A stretch of 64,000 nucleotides of DNA from an uncultured Devosia sp. (GCF_946479885.1 NZ_CAMLHM010000003.1:1-64000); one strand, 5' to 3'. Shown: positions 51,088-59,532, counted from the first letter of the stretch. Translations and numbers: made by a program. The notes: a model not told the origin generated them from the letters alone.

Positions 51088-52095
51088 CTACTTGGCCGCG
51101 GCAATGACCGCCTGGGCATCCTCAAGGCTATATTCGACATTGGCGACACCACCGGCAGGGGTGGTTTCGAGGCTGGCTTCGAGGCCATCCTGGTCGATGC
51201 GGAGGAATGGCACCACCAGGTCCTTGGGCACGTCCTGGCCATCAAGGATCTGCTGGGCGACCCAGAAGGCGAGAGTGGAGACGCCGGGCGCAATGGAAAC
51301 CGACATGGTCTCGTAGCCATTGGCGTCCTTCTGCTCCTTCCACCAGGCCAGCTCGTCCTGGCGGTTGCCCATGATGATCAGCGGCATGTCACGACCGGCC
51401 GCCGCGAAGGCCTGGGCCGCGCCATAGCCATCGCCACCCTGGGTGACCACGCCGACAATGTCCGCGGGCAGGCTCGGCAGGATGCCGGCAACGGCCTTCT
51501 GCGCCACGTCCTGCGCCCAGTCGCCATGCACCGAGCCGACAATCTCGAACTGGGAATTCTCGGCCACGCCTTCATGGATGCCGGCAGAGATTTCGTCATC
51601 GACGAACACGCCCGCCAGCCCGCGGATTTCCAGCAGCTTGCCGCCCTCGGGCAGCCGCCCGGCCAGGTAGGTCAACTGGTCCTTGCCCATCTGCTTGAAA
51701 TCGACGGCGATGCGCCAGGCGCAGGGCTCGGTGACGATGCCGTCGAACGAAACAACGGTGATGCCGGCGTCGCAGGCTTCCTTGACGGCGCCATTGAGCG
51801 CGGTCGGCGAGGCGGCATTGACCACGATGGCGTCATAGCCTTCCAGAATCATGTTCTGGATCTGCGCCGCCTGCTCGGTGGCCTGGTTTTCCGCGGTCGT
51901 GAACGGATCGGCCGCGGCAACGATGCCCGCTTCGACCGCAGGCTTGGTGATGGTTTCCCAGCTTTCCAGCATGGCCTGGCGCCACGAATTGCCGGCATAG
52001 TTGTTGGATAATGCGATGCGCTTGGCCGCGGTCTCGGCCATGGCGGTCGACGTCAACAGAACAGTAAGACTCGTCAAAACGACAAGGCGCTTCAT
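51088..52095 (-). CDS. Ribose-type sugar ABC transporter substrate-binding protein
   Basis: A 335-residue periplasmic binding protein (Peripla_BP_4). The signal peptide KRLVVLTSLTVLLTSTAMA is cleaved before ETAAKR. Typical segments are IALSNNYAGNSWRQAMLESWE, QIQNMILEGYDAIVVNAASPTALNGAVKEACDAGITVVSFD and DIVGVVTQGGDGYGAAQAF. GGAGGACAAC before ATG fixes the start. First gene of the importer operon; a weak TTGACT..TTGCAT promoter lies ~100 bp upstream on the same strand. Confidence 0.93.
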   Translation of the reverse strand: MKRLVVLTSLTVLLTSTAMAETAAKRIALSNNYAGNSWRQAMLESWETITKPAVEAGIVAAADPFTTAENQATEQAAQIQNMILEGYDAIVVNAASPTALNGAVKEACDAGITVVSFDGIVTEPCAWRIAVDFKQMGKDQLTYLAGRLPEGGKLLEIRGLAGVFVDDEISAGIHEGVAENSQFEIVGSVHGDWAQDVAQKAVAGILPSLPADIVGVVTQGGDGYGAAQAFAAAGRDMPLIIMGNRQDELAWWKEQKDANGYETMSVSIAPGVSTLAFWVAQQILDGQDVPKDLVVPFLRIDQDGLEASLETTPAGGVANVEYSLEDAQAVIAAAK

Positions 52096-52458
52096 GTTGT
52101 CCTCCCTGGGGGCCTCTTTGCAGCCGCCGGCCCATAGCGGCCTGCGCCAGTGTCTCGATCTTAACGCCGAGCCGCAACCGCGCCCCGGCATGCAAGCAGG
52201 GGGGATTGGGGTAGTCAATTGTCTTTTATAGATAAAGTAGGAACATTTACGCGAAAGGGCGGGCGCTCGGGGCGCCGCGGCAAGCGATCACCCGCAAAGT
52301 CGTCGCACCCGCGGTCCGACAGGCTTATCCGTGACACCCGCGAGCCAGGCTTAACGACCAGAAGGGGGAATTTGGCTGGGGAACCTGGATTCTGTGTGAA
52401 GCAGGGCTTCAGCCTAAGCCATTGATTTCGCGGGACAAAAGACAGCCCAAATCACGCG

Positions 52459-52489
52459 TGTGTGAAATCTGTATGGAAGTTTTCACACA
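52459..52489. repeat. Operator-like inverted repeat in gene-poor region
   Basis: TGTGTGAAA and TTTCACACA are perfect 9-bp inverted arms separated by 13 bp. No gene starts nearby, so it may be an orphan regulator site or a hairpin. Confidence 0.5.
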
Positions 52490-52546
52490 AGACTGCGCCG
52501 GTCAAGGCATGTCGGCCGGTACCTCGCTTTTCGGCACCAATCGACC

Positions 52547-52608
52547 GCTTTGCGCCCCATTCAGGTCATTCGAAAACCGTTCGCGATATCCCAAAAGCAG
52601 ACATTGGC
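52547..52608 (+). repeat. Dispersed ~60-bp repeat, copy A
   Basis: CCGCTTTGCGCCCCATTC..GGTCATTCGA, about 20 variable bases, then AAAGCAGACATT. It aligns over its length with copies C and D near 56 kb and, in reverse, with copy B. Confidence 0.65.
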
Positions 52609-52867
52609 TCTCGACCATTGAGCGACTAAGCTGGGGTGGGGACCGCCTGTCCGCTTTCGGCAGGCCATTGGGGAAGCCGGACATGGACCGACTGGTCACG
52701 GCGCCCCCGTGGCGACAGTGCATATGCCATCGTCGGGTACCATGGCGGCGCCCAAGGACCTATTGGAAGCGGTGATATGGCGCAGCCGAAGCGCAGGATG
52801 GCTGGTAAAGCACCATGATACGTTAGACCGGATTGGGACGGGCGCTTCCTGAAAGCGCTATCCGGGT

Positions 52868-52917
52868 AGTCTGCTTTCAGCTGGACGTTTTGGTGACCGA
52901 AATGGGGTCGGGAGCGG
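52868..52917 (-). repeat. Dispersed ~60-bp repeat, copy B (reverse orientation)
   Basis: Read on the minus strand: CCGCTCCCGACCCCATTTCGG.TCA, a variable middle, then GCTGAAAGCAGACT. More diverged than copies A and C. Confidence 0.5.
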
Positions 52918-53159
52918 TCCAACGGCTCTGGTACCACGAAGATTGCCGGTGCTGGCGACTTGGTCGGGGTGGGGCTGGTGGTGGTCCAGAAATCTCATAA
53001 GCAGCTGTCGGGAGAGCGAAATACTTCGGCAGGAAGGGCACAGATGCGACCGCGGCGGCTGTGCATCTGTCCACGTCAATTGGCGTAGTGCCTTGATCGC
53101 TCCTTGCGTGGGCCGACCTTGTAGCCTGATGACTTGACCCGCATCGCCGGTATGGCTCG

Positions 53160-53795
53160 TCACTGCCGCGGCATCCACCGCATATTCTGCTCCTCCCATG
53201 TCGGCGCGCGCCCCGGTAGCGGCGCCGTTGCCGCCTCCGCCCGCAGCGAATCCAGCACCAGCGCCAGGAGGCGCTGGCGAAGCTCGGCGGTGCGGGATGC
53301 ATCGCCAAGCTGCACCTGCGCAATAGCCTCGAGCATGAAGCCGATATCGAGCAGGGTCACATCCTTGCGCATGGCCCCCGATGCGTGCACGCGGGCAAAC
53401 AGGGCGTCGGAAACGGCCTGCAGCTTCTCCCCCAGTTCGGCATGGATCTGGGTCGGCTGGAACGATCCGGCCAGCCGGCTGGACACGGCGTGGGTATCCT
53501 TGCCGACAATATCGCGCATGAAGGCCGCATAGGCCTCAAAGGGCGGCGCGTCGCTGGCGAGGGCCGCCTCGGTACTGGCGATATAGACACGCTGCCCCTC
53601 AGCGCAAATGGTCGCCAGCAGCACTTCCTTGCTTTCGTAGCGCCGGTAGAGCGCCCCCATGCCAACGCCTGCCTTGTGGGCGACGTCGGCTATGGGCGCC
53701 GAAGGGTTGGCGACGAACACCTCCCGCGCCGCCGCCAGGATCAGCCCGTCATTCTCATTCGCCTCGCGGGCTCGCCCGCCGGGTTGCCGTGCCAT
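53160..53795 (-). CDS. TetR family transcriptional regulator
   Basis: A 211-residue TetR protein: HTH LILAAAREVFVANPSAPIADVAHKAGVGMGALYRRYESKEVLLATI, then a helical ligand domain (about 80-195) of the SRPBCC-less, oxidoreductase-linked type. GGAG lies seven bases before the ATG; a much longer frame runs antisense to the NmrA gene and was rejected. It is divergent from the NmrA-like gene and most likely represses it. Confidence 0.9.
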   Translation of the reverse strand: MARQPGGRAREANENDGLILAAAREVFVANPSAPIADVAHKAGVGMGALYRRYESKEVLLATICAEGQRVYIASTEAALASDAPPFEAYAAFMRDIVGKDTHAVSSRLAGSFQPTQIHAELGEKLQAVSDALFARVHASGAMRKDVTLLDIGFMLEAIAQVQLGDASRTAELRQRLLALVLDSLRAEAATAPLPGRAPTWEEQNMRWMPRQ

Positions 53796-53815
53796 CCGCA
53801 CTCTCCAAAAATATC

Positions 53816-53845
53816 TTGACCGGAATGTTCCGTTCCGATAGGAAC
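53816..53845. promoter_or_regulatory. Promoter/operator between tetR and the NmrA-like gene
   Basis: TTGACC with TAGGAA 17 bases later gives a plausible promoter toward the NmrA-like gene. The perfect palindrome GTTCC-gata-GGAAC (53832-53845) sits on it, flanked by further GGAA/TTCC units, and is the likely TetR site. Confidence 0.6.
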
Positions 53846-53903
53846 AGATTATTCCGTTCACTTTAGCAAGCCAGCATCCAAACCTCAAGAACAGGAGACT
53901 ATC

Positions 53904-54743
53904 ATGACCCTTTTGATCACCGGCGCCACGGGCTCCGTGGGCCGTTCTCTCGTCGGCCAGCTGCTCGAAGCGGGGGAAAGCGTCCGCGTGGTGACCCGCA
54001 ATGCCGAGGCGTCCATCCCGGCTGGAGCCGAGGTGGTGATTGGCGATTTCGGTTCGGCGAACCTGCCGGCTTCCGCCTTTGCCGGCGTCGACAAGGCCTT
54101 TGTCTTTCCGGCACAGGGCGGCGTCGACGCCTTCGTACAGCAGGCAAAAGCCAATGGCGTGTCGCATTTCGTCGTCCTGTCCTCGCTCGCCGCGGCGCTT
54201 GAACATGCCCGCGACCAGGGCTCGGCCAGTTCCATGCATCACCTGGCCATCGAGCGCTCGGTTCAGTCGACCGGCGTGCCCGCGACCATCCTGCGGCCCG
54301 GCACCTTCGCGCTAAACCTGCTGCCTTGGGCGCAGCCGCTCAAATATGGCAACACCGTCTCGGGGCCCTATGCCCGTTCCGCCCAGGCGCCGATCCACGA
54401 AGCCGATGTCGCCGCGGTAGCGGCCAGGGCGCTGACAGAACCCGGCCATGAAAACCGCATCTACGCAATGACGGGGCCAGAAGCACTGACCCGTGTCCAG
54501 CAGCTCGAGGCGATCGGCGCCGCGCTGGGCCGCCAGCTGACCTTCGTGGAAACCTCGCCCGAGGCGTTCCGGGAATCGATGTCAAAATTCATCCCCGAGC
54601 CCATCATCAAGATGCTGCTCGATTACTGGTCCGACACGGTCGAGAAGCCCGACGTCGTTCGGCCGACGGTGGAGCAGGTGACCGGTCGCAAGGCCAGGAC
54701 CCTGGCGCAGTGGGCCAAAGACCACGTGAGCGATTTCCAATAG
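53904..54743 (+). CDS. NmrA-like NAD(P)-binding protein (NAD-dependent epimerase/dehydratase fold)
   Basis: A 279-residue atypical short-chain dehydrogenase. The N-terminal Rossmann fold is LLITGATGSVGRSLVGQLLEAGESVRVVTRNAEA, followed by GVDKAFVFPA and SHFVVLSSLAA. STGVPATILRPGTFALNLLPWA and APIHEADVAAVAARAL are characteristic of the NmrA/YtfG (quinone oxidoreductase-like) group. Members sense or use NADPH; enzymatic activity is uncertain since the YxxxK pair is not clear. CAGGAG before ATG fixes the start. It is controlled from a divergent promoter shared with tetR. Confidence 0.9.
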   Translation: MTLLITGATGSVGRSLVGQLLEAGESVRVVTRNAEASIPAGAEVVIGDFGSANLPASAFAGVDKAFVFPAQGGVDAFVQQAKANGVSHFVVLSSLAAALEHARDQGSASSMHHLAIERSVQSTGVPATILRPGTFALNLLPWAQPLKYGNTVSGPYARSAQAPIHEADVAAVAARALTEPGHENRIYAMTGPEALTRVQQLEAIGAALGRQLTFVETSPEAFRESMSKFIPEPIIKMLLDYWSDTVEKPDVVRPTVEQVTGRKARTLAQWAKDHVSDFQ

Positions 54744-54767
54744 GCGGTCGCCTGCATCAACCGAACC

Positions 54768-54791
54768 CCGGCGACCGCTACCGGTCGCCGG
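54768..54791 (+). terminator. Strong GC hairpin after the NmrA-like gene
   Basis: A perfect 10-bp stem CCGGCGACCG / CGGTCGCCGG with loop CTAC. There is no U-tract, so termination is only likely. Confidence 0.55.
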
Positions 54792-54926
54792 CCGTTCGCT
54801 TCTAACCTTATGGTGCGGGGCCCCACCAATCCCGTTCTGCTACGATCAGGCTGAGCGATCGACATTGCTATCACTATTGGGGGCCTATTGCCTGCTTCGA
54901 CCAATGGGGCCTCGACGTCCAAAATC

Positions 54927-54950
54927 CTCGCCCTCGCCCTCGCCCTCGCC
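54927..54950. repeat. Tandem hexanucleotide repeat (CTCGCC)x4
   Basis: Four exact units of CTCGCC, followed by a near-match. It is in the intergenic region and does not lie in a recognised frame. Confidence 0.85.
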
Positions 54951-55137
54951 TTCAGCGGCACAGGGACGGCCACAGGGTAGCGATGCCCCGCCGTCAATCC
55001 GTGCGTTCGCCATTCCGGCCGTTGACCTGTATGGCCGTACGCCAAAACCAGACACCTCTAATTTGGCTACTACTAGGTCCCCTTGACCATTTGGGCGGTT
55101 GCCTTGCCATACTGTGCGGTCGCCACCGGAGCCGCTC

Positions 55138-55875
55138 ATGCCTGACATCCGCTCTCCCCGCCTTGCCGTCCTGATCGATGCCGACAACGCCTCGGCGCGG
55201 ATTGCAGACGGCCTGTTCGAAGAGATTGCCAAAATCGGTGAAGCGAGCGTCCGGCGCATCTATGGGGACTTTTCCAGCTCGCGGTCTAAGGCGTGGGCAG
55301 ATGTGTTGTCGAAGCATGCGATTATTCCCCAACAGCAGTTCGCTTACACAACTGGCAAGAATGCCTCCGACATCACATTGGTAATCGACGCTATGGACCT
55401 CCTGCACAGCGGGAGATTCGACGGTTTCTGCCTAGTGTCGTCCGATAGTGACTTCACACGACTCGCCGCCCGCATACGGGAACAGGGCATTGATGTCTTC
55501 GGGTTTGGTGAACAGAAGACGCCTGAGAGTTTCCGACAGGCCTGCCGCCGCTTCGTCTACACAGAGAATCTTTTGCCCGAAGCCCCAGCGAATGTGGAGA
55601 GAGCGGGAGCGAAGGCTGCCCCCCTTCAGTTGCCCGCCGATGCCGTGCCAATACTGGTGCGGGTGATGGAGCAGATGGACACAGAGGACGGATGGGTGCC
55701 TCTTGGCGCGGTAGGCAATCAGCTTGCCAATCTGGCGTCTGATTTTGACCCGCGCACTTTTGGCTTCCGTAAGCTGAGCGACCTCGTTCGTCAGACCAAC
55801 GCGTTCGATCTTGACCAGTCGGAGGGCCGAGCTCTTCGTATAAGAGCCAAGCTCGACAAAAAGCAGCGCCGATAG
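55138..55875 (+). CDS. NYN domain protein with C-terminal OST-HTH/LOTUS domain
   Basis: 245 residues. The N-terminal NYN domain (about 1-145, PIN-like nuclease fold) shows LAVLIDADNAS, ASDITLVIDAMDLL and FCLVSSDSDFTRLAARIREQGIDVFGFGE, with the acidic residues expected for metal-dependent RNA cleavage. A C-terminal segment (about 165-240: VPILVRVMEQMDTEDGWVPLGAVGNQLANLASDFDPRTFGFRKLSDLVRQTNAFDLDQ) matches the LOTUS/OST-HTH fold, which binds RNA. An RNA-processing or decay role is inferred; no biological role is established. CGGAG seven bases before ATG fixes the start. Monocistronic. Confidence 0.88.
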   Translation: MPDIRSPRLAVLIDADNASARIADGLFEEIAKIGEASVRRIYGDFSSSRSKAWADVLSKHAIIPQQQFAYTTGKNASDITLVIDAMDLLHSGRFDGFCLVSSDSDFTRLAARIREQGIDVFGFGEQKTPESFRQACRRFVYTENLLPEAPANVERAGAKAAPLQLPADAVPILVRVMEQMDTEDGWVPLGAVGNQLANLASDFDPRTFGFRKLSDLVRQTNAFDLDQSEGRALRIRAKLDKKQRR

Positions 55876-55888
55876 CCGGGAGCATCGC

Positions 55889-56077
55889 CGCTCTGCGCCC
55901 CATTCCGGTCTTTCGACGAGCATCGCGACGACCTGAAAGCAGACATCCCGTGGCCGCCAAAATCAGCGGTGAGATTGGGGTGGTGGATTGCGGTCATTCC
56001 GGTGTGGAGGCTGCAATGGCCGTTTCGCGCCCCATTTCAGACATTCGAACAGTCTTCGCTGAGTTCCGAAAGCTGCC
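55889..56077 (+). repeat. Dispersed ~60-bp repeat, copies C and D
   Basis: Copy C (55889-55949) reads CCGCTCTGCGCCCCATTCCGG, TCTTTCGA, then GAAAGCAGACATC. Copy D (56020-56077) reads CCGTTTCGCGCCCCATTTCAG, ACATTCGA, then CCGAAAGCTGCC. They are direct repeats 70 bp apart in the convergent gap after the NYN gene. Confidence 0.65.
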
Positions 56078-56276
56078 GATCCAATCTGTCCCGGACCGAT
56101 GACCGCAGGGGGAAGGAAAGTTGACAGTCCAGTCTCGCTGCGGATCTTCCGGAAAAGGGGCATAGATCCTTAGAGCCAAGGGGAAGGAAGCACCCCGAGG
56201 TTTTTGTCCCGTAGGTGGAGCGACAACTGGCCTGCACGATAGCGCGTCGTGGATCTCTGAGGCGCAAATCGTTGCT

Positions 56277-58028
56277 TCAGCTGGCCACGCGCCCCACCCA
56301 AGCTCTGATGCGGCACAACACTCCCGAGGGAAGAAACTGCAGATCGACCGAGCCGGCTGCGCCCTCAAAAATGCCCTTGCGGAGCAAACGGGTACCAAAC
56401 CCCGCTTTTGGGGACCCCGCAACCAGAGGCCCTCCTGTTTCGCGCCATTCCATTTCCAGCCAGCCATCGCTCTCCGCCCAGGAGAGCGACACCTTGCCGG
56501 CAGCGCCCGAGAGCGCCCCGTACTTAAGTGAATTCGTGCACAGCTCGTGCACAGCCATGCCAATCCCTATCACAACCTTGCTCGGTGCGGTGACTTCCGA
56601 TCCCGCTAAGACAAACCTGTGTTCGGTTTCGTCACGGTAAGGCCCAACCACCTCTTCCACAACTCTCCTGACGCTGCCATTTGACCAGTCCGTGCGAGTG
56701 ATGACGTCAGTCGCTGTTGACAGTGCCTGCAAGCGACCGGTGAACGCCCTGATCGCGTCGGGATAAGGTCGTGTCGGCTTGAATGTCTGGGTTGCCAGGG
56801 TTTGAATCACTGCCAATGAATTCTTGACCCGGTGCTCCAACTCCCGGGCGACCAAGGCTAACCTATCCTCGGTGGATCGCCTTTGGGTTATGTCCATAAC
56901 CACGCCGATCACCCGCTCTGGCAAACCGGCTGCGTCCTTGACGATTTGAGCTCTGACCGCGAACCATTTGATAGTTCCGTCAGGCCAGATGTGTTTGGCC
57001 TCGAAGTTTAGTTGCGTGTCGCCCCGCTTCATTACCTCGGCGGCCTCCATTTCGATCCGCTCTCGCTCGCCAGGGGCGTATCGAGCCCGAAAATCGGCGA
57101 GGGTCGGGTGTGCATCCGCGGGAAAGCCATAGAGTGCGTTCAGTTCGACGGAGGGTGTGATCCTCTCCGTCTTTACGTCCAGCTCCCAAACGGCCATGGC
57201 TCCGGCGCTGATGGCCAGCTTCAGCCGGGCTTCGCTTTCCTTAATGGCCTCCTCGGCACGCTTCTGCTCGGTGATGTCCTGCAGCGTTCCTACATAGGAT
57301 ATCGCGCGTGGCCCCTCATCTGTGGTGGCGAATGTCGCCTTCCCATGGGCCATCAGCCACCTGACCTCGCCGGTGTCTGCGCGGCGGATGCGATAAGTGT
57401 AGATTTCGTTTTCTCTGAGCGAAGGATCCAGCGCTCGTTGCAGCTTAGGCCCAATCAGGATGCCATCCTCTGGCACATTGAGAGCCTGCAGCTTCTCGTA
57501 GGTTATTTCCTCCTCCGGCGGGAAGCCGTAGATGGCCTTCGCTCGCAACGAGTAGGTGAGTTCGCCGCTTAGAAGATCCCAGTGCCAAATGCCGATCGAT
57601 GCAGCCTCGGTGGCAAGTTCTAGCCGCCTTTCGCTCTCCATATGCGCAAGTTCGGCCTCCTTGCGTTTGGTGATGTCGAGGACCACCCCGTCCCAGATTT
57701 CTTGGCCGTCGGGCGCTAACCGTCGAGCAGAGCTGATTTGAACCCACCCCGAGGACCTGGGCCCATTTGAAAGGGGCACTTCGATAATAAATGGCTCGCC
57801 GGTAGCAAGCGAGCGCCCCTCGGCTTTGGCGAGTTCCCCGAGATAGGTAGGGTCGATACTCCGGTAGAGAAGCGTTGCATCCGCAATCGCCTCCTCGACC
57901 GAGACGCCAAAGAGGGCCTGGACGCCACGACTGACATATAGAAAGCGTCTCTCTTGCCCGTTGGCGACCATCTGGTAGACCAGCCCGCCCGGCAGGTTGT
58001 CAGCAAGATTCTGCAGATGGGCATCCAT
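56277..58028 (-). CDS. PAS-domain HWE-family sensor histidine kinase
   Basis: A 583-residue kinase with no transmembrane helix. Three PAS/PAC repeats (about 10-125, 130-255, 260-385) each end with a D-I-T-x-(R/Q) motif (LDITKRKEAE, QDITEQKRAE, MDITQRRSTE). The HWE kinase core follows: phospho-acceptor His in RELEHRVKNSLAVIQTLA, N-box MAVHELCTNSLKYGAL and the WRE of LEMEWRETGGP that names the family. Autophosphorylation and transfer to the receiver encoded just upstream is inferred. Many alphaproteobacterial HWE kinases feed stress or light responses; no LOV cysteine motif is seen in the PAS domains. GGAGG fixes the start. Confidence 0.93.
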   Translation of the reverse strand: MDAHLQNLADNLPGGLVYQMVANGQERRFLYVSRGVQALFGVSVEEAIADATLLYRSIDPTYLGELAKAEGRSLATGEPFIIEVPLSNGPRSSGWVQISSARRLAPDGQEIWDGVVLDITKRKEAELAHMESERRLELATEAASIGIWHWDLLSGELTYSLRAKAIYGFPPEEEITYEKLQALNVPEDGILIGPKLQRALDPSLRENEIYTYRIRRADTGEVRWLMAHGKATFATTDEGPRAISYVGTLQDITEQKRAEEAIKESEARLKLAISAGAMAVWELDVKTERITPSVELNALYGFPADAHPTLADFRARYAPGERERIEMEAAEVMKRGDTQLNFEAKHIWPDGTIKWFAVRAQIVKDAAGLPERVIGVVMDITQRRSTEDRLALVARELEHRVKNSLAVIQTLATQTFKPTRPYPDAIRAFTGRLQALSTATDVITRTDWSNGSVRRVVEEVVGPYRDETEHRFVLAGSEVTAPSKVVIGIGMAVHELCTNSLKYGALSGAAGKVSLSWAESDGWLEMEWRETGGPLVAGSPKAGFGTRLLRKGIFEGAAGSVDLQFLPSGVLCRIRAWVGRVAS

Positions 58029-58054
58029 CGTACCGCCTCCGCTGATACCCGTCC

Positions 58055-58441
58055 TCACTCCGACACCAACAATTCGCCGATTGCCGCCAGGAGCTCTTCT
58101 TCCTGGACTGGCTTTGTGAAAAAGCGGGCGTTCGGCGGCAGAACACTTTGTGGCGCGATCATCTTTCCGGAAATGACGACAACCGCGATCAAAGGATGTA
58201 ACTCGCGCGCTCGCCAGGCCAGCGCGATCCCGTCCATCGAGCCAGGCATGTCAATGTCCGTCAACAGCAGAGAATATCTTTGTCCGGAGGAAAGAACCTC
58301 AACAGCCTCGTCGGCATTGGAGGCTTCTCCCACCAACAGCCCGGCGGACTCGCATAGATCGACGGCGCCCATACGGATGATCAGTTCATCCTCAACGACC
58401 AATGCCCGGTTAGACTGCCCCAACGCCAACATGCTCCCCAT
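58055..58441 (-). CDS. Single-domain response regulator
   Basis: A 128-residue CheY-like receiver without an output domain. Acidic pocket VVEDE, phospho-acceptor Asp62 in LLLTDIDMPG, the switch Ser in VVVISGK and the conserved Lys in FFTKPVQ are all present. It is the first gene of a two-gene unit with the HWE kinase, 26 bp apart. Single-domain receivers of this type often act as phosphate sinks or shuttles for HWE kinases. Two ATG codons three apart are possible starts. Confidence 0.92.
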   Translation of the reverse strand: MGSMLALGQSNRALVVEDELIIRMGAVDLCESAGLLVGEASNADEAVEVLSSGQRYSLLLTDIDMPGSMDGIALAWRARELHPLIAVVVISGKMIAPQSVLPPNARFFTKPVQEEELLAAIGELLVSE

Positions 58442-58464
58442 ATCGCCAAAAGGCCGGCGTTATC

Positions 58465-58489
58465 AACGCACCGAGCAACCGTTCGTTGC
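58465..58489 (-). promoter_or_regulatory. Possible EcfG-type (general stress sigma) promoter for the receiver-kinase unit
   Basis: Read on the minus strand: GCAAC, 16 bases, CGTT, 24 bases before the receiver start. The alphaproteobacterial EcfG consensus is GGAAC-N16/17-CGTT; one base differs. Confidence 0.3.
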
Positions 58490-58549
58490 AGTGAACGTCT
58501 TAGGGCGTAATGCATTGCAGACTACTGTCGGACGTGAGGGCCAGACGAC

Positions 58550-58705
58550 TTGCCCGCCTATGTCGCTATTACCATCGTGGGCCACGGACTGGTCGTAGCC
58601 TTGATGCACTTCCAAATGTCCGGCGCGGAGATTGCGCCGTGGGTTTACCTGGCTTGGTTGGTGCCGCTGCCATTCTCCTTCCCCTGCTCCTGCTGCCTCA
58701 ATTAA
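58550..58705 (+). other. Short hydrophobic ORF, possible membrane-protein remnant
   Basis: From a TTG, 51 codons encode YVAITIVGHGLVVALMHFQ and then APWVYLAWLVPLPFSFP, which could form two membrane helices. There is no ribosome-binding site and a stop lies just upstream. The rest of 58442-59119 shows no gene. It may be a gene fragment or chance. Confidence 0.25.
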
Positions 58706-59119
58706 AGGTGGGATCGTCTGGCTGCAGTAGGCAAAGCACATGCACGGTTTCTAGACTGAACGTTTCGCTCGGGTGAGAACGTGCCTAGTCTTTGTCGGCG
58801 TCTTGCCTCCCGGTAGCCATGCAGGCCGACGAGATACCAGTCTTCGCCGAAGCTTTCGATGTCGTGGCCCAAGTTGCTCCGGGGCGTGCATCTCATTGCA
58901 CCTGCGGCCACCCTCTCTCTCACGTGAGGGCAACCTCCCCATGGCTACAGGCCCGGCAAAGACAACGACAAGGGGTGAGACGGACGGCGCCTACCATTGT
59001 CCACAAAATCTAACCCTTGTGCCGGTCTTCCCTGCTGGCAACATGCCTCAACAGAAGCTTGAAAAATGGAACTGCCTGCTTATTTTCCGACCATCGGCCG
59101 AGGAAAGGAGGCAACAAAA

Positions 59120-59449
59120 TTGGCACTGAGCTATCGAGTCGTGGATTTACGGACCAAGCTTGTTGACGCAGTGGACATTCTTGTTGAAGGCGCAGCTTCG
59201 CCAGAAGCCGCGGCAGAGAAAGCCTTGGGTCTCCGGCTCGTGCGCAGCGGCTCTAAGAAGGACCTCGTAGCGCGAGTTTATTGGCACCCCGTCGGACAAA
59301 CGCTGACGATGGTTCGCCTCTACTACTTGGCCGGTGAACGGGGTGGCACCGATCCGATTGGAAAACTGGCACCTGAGCGAGACAATGCGCGCGGAGGCAG
59401 GAAGTCGTCTGGCGGTGGCACGTGGTCTGGGTCTCGGGGTTCGGGGTAG
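59120..59449 (+). CDS. Conserved-looking hypothetical protein with TTG start
   Basis: 109 residues beginning MALSYRVVDLRTKLVDAVDIL. The N-terminal ~70 residues look like a compact alpha-beta domain (SPEAAAEKALGLRLVRSGSKKDLVARVYW, then TLTMVRLYYL); the tail is Gly/Ser/Arg-rich and probably disordered. The start is decided by a near-perfect AAAGGAGG seven bases before TTG; the ATG 18 codons upstream has none. I do not recognise the family. It lies among small stress-type genes. Confidence 0.6.
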   Translation: MALSYRVVDLRTKLVDAVDILVEGAASPEAAAEKALGLRLVRSGSKKDLVARVYWHPVGQTLTMVRLYYLAGERGGTDPIGKLAPERDNARGGRKSSGGGTWSGSRGSG

Positions 59450-59532
59450 TCGGGTTCGAATGGCGGCAGCTCTGATGGCCCAGGGCTTTGGTCTGGTACA
59501 TCCCCCGGCTCGGCGGCTGTCGCGGCTCTGGC

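Larger units (their letters stand above)
52096..53159. other. Gene-poor region with repeats
   Basis: No convincing gene is present in this ~1.06 kb; the open frames lack family features, Shine-Dalgarno sites and the expected codon pattern. The region contains the operon promoter area near 52190-52220, an operator-like inverted repeat, two copies of a ~60-bp dispersed repeat and lower-complexity GC-rich sequence. It may be a decayed insertion site. Confidence 0.6.
54744..55137. other. Intergenic region with hairpin and short tandem repeat
   Basis: About 390 bp without a convincing gene. It contains a strong GC hairpin shortly after the NmrA-like gene and a four-unit CTCGCC tandem repeat, both listed separately. 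I see no further structure. Confidence 0.55.

Noticed and set aside
52422..52775. Possible 117-codon gene in the gene-poor region
   Set aside because: Starts without a ribosome-binding site, overlaps dispersed repeat copy A and resembles no family.
54927..54950. CTCGCC tandem repeat as a CRISPR or phase-variation tract
   Set aside because: Six-base units without spacers are not CRISPR, and the tract lies in no supported gene or promoter.
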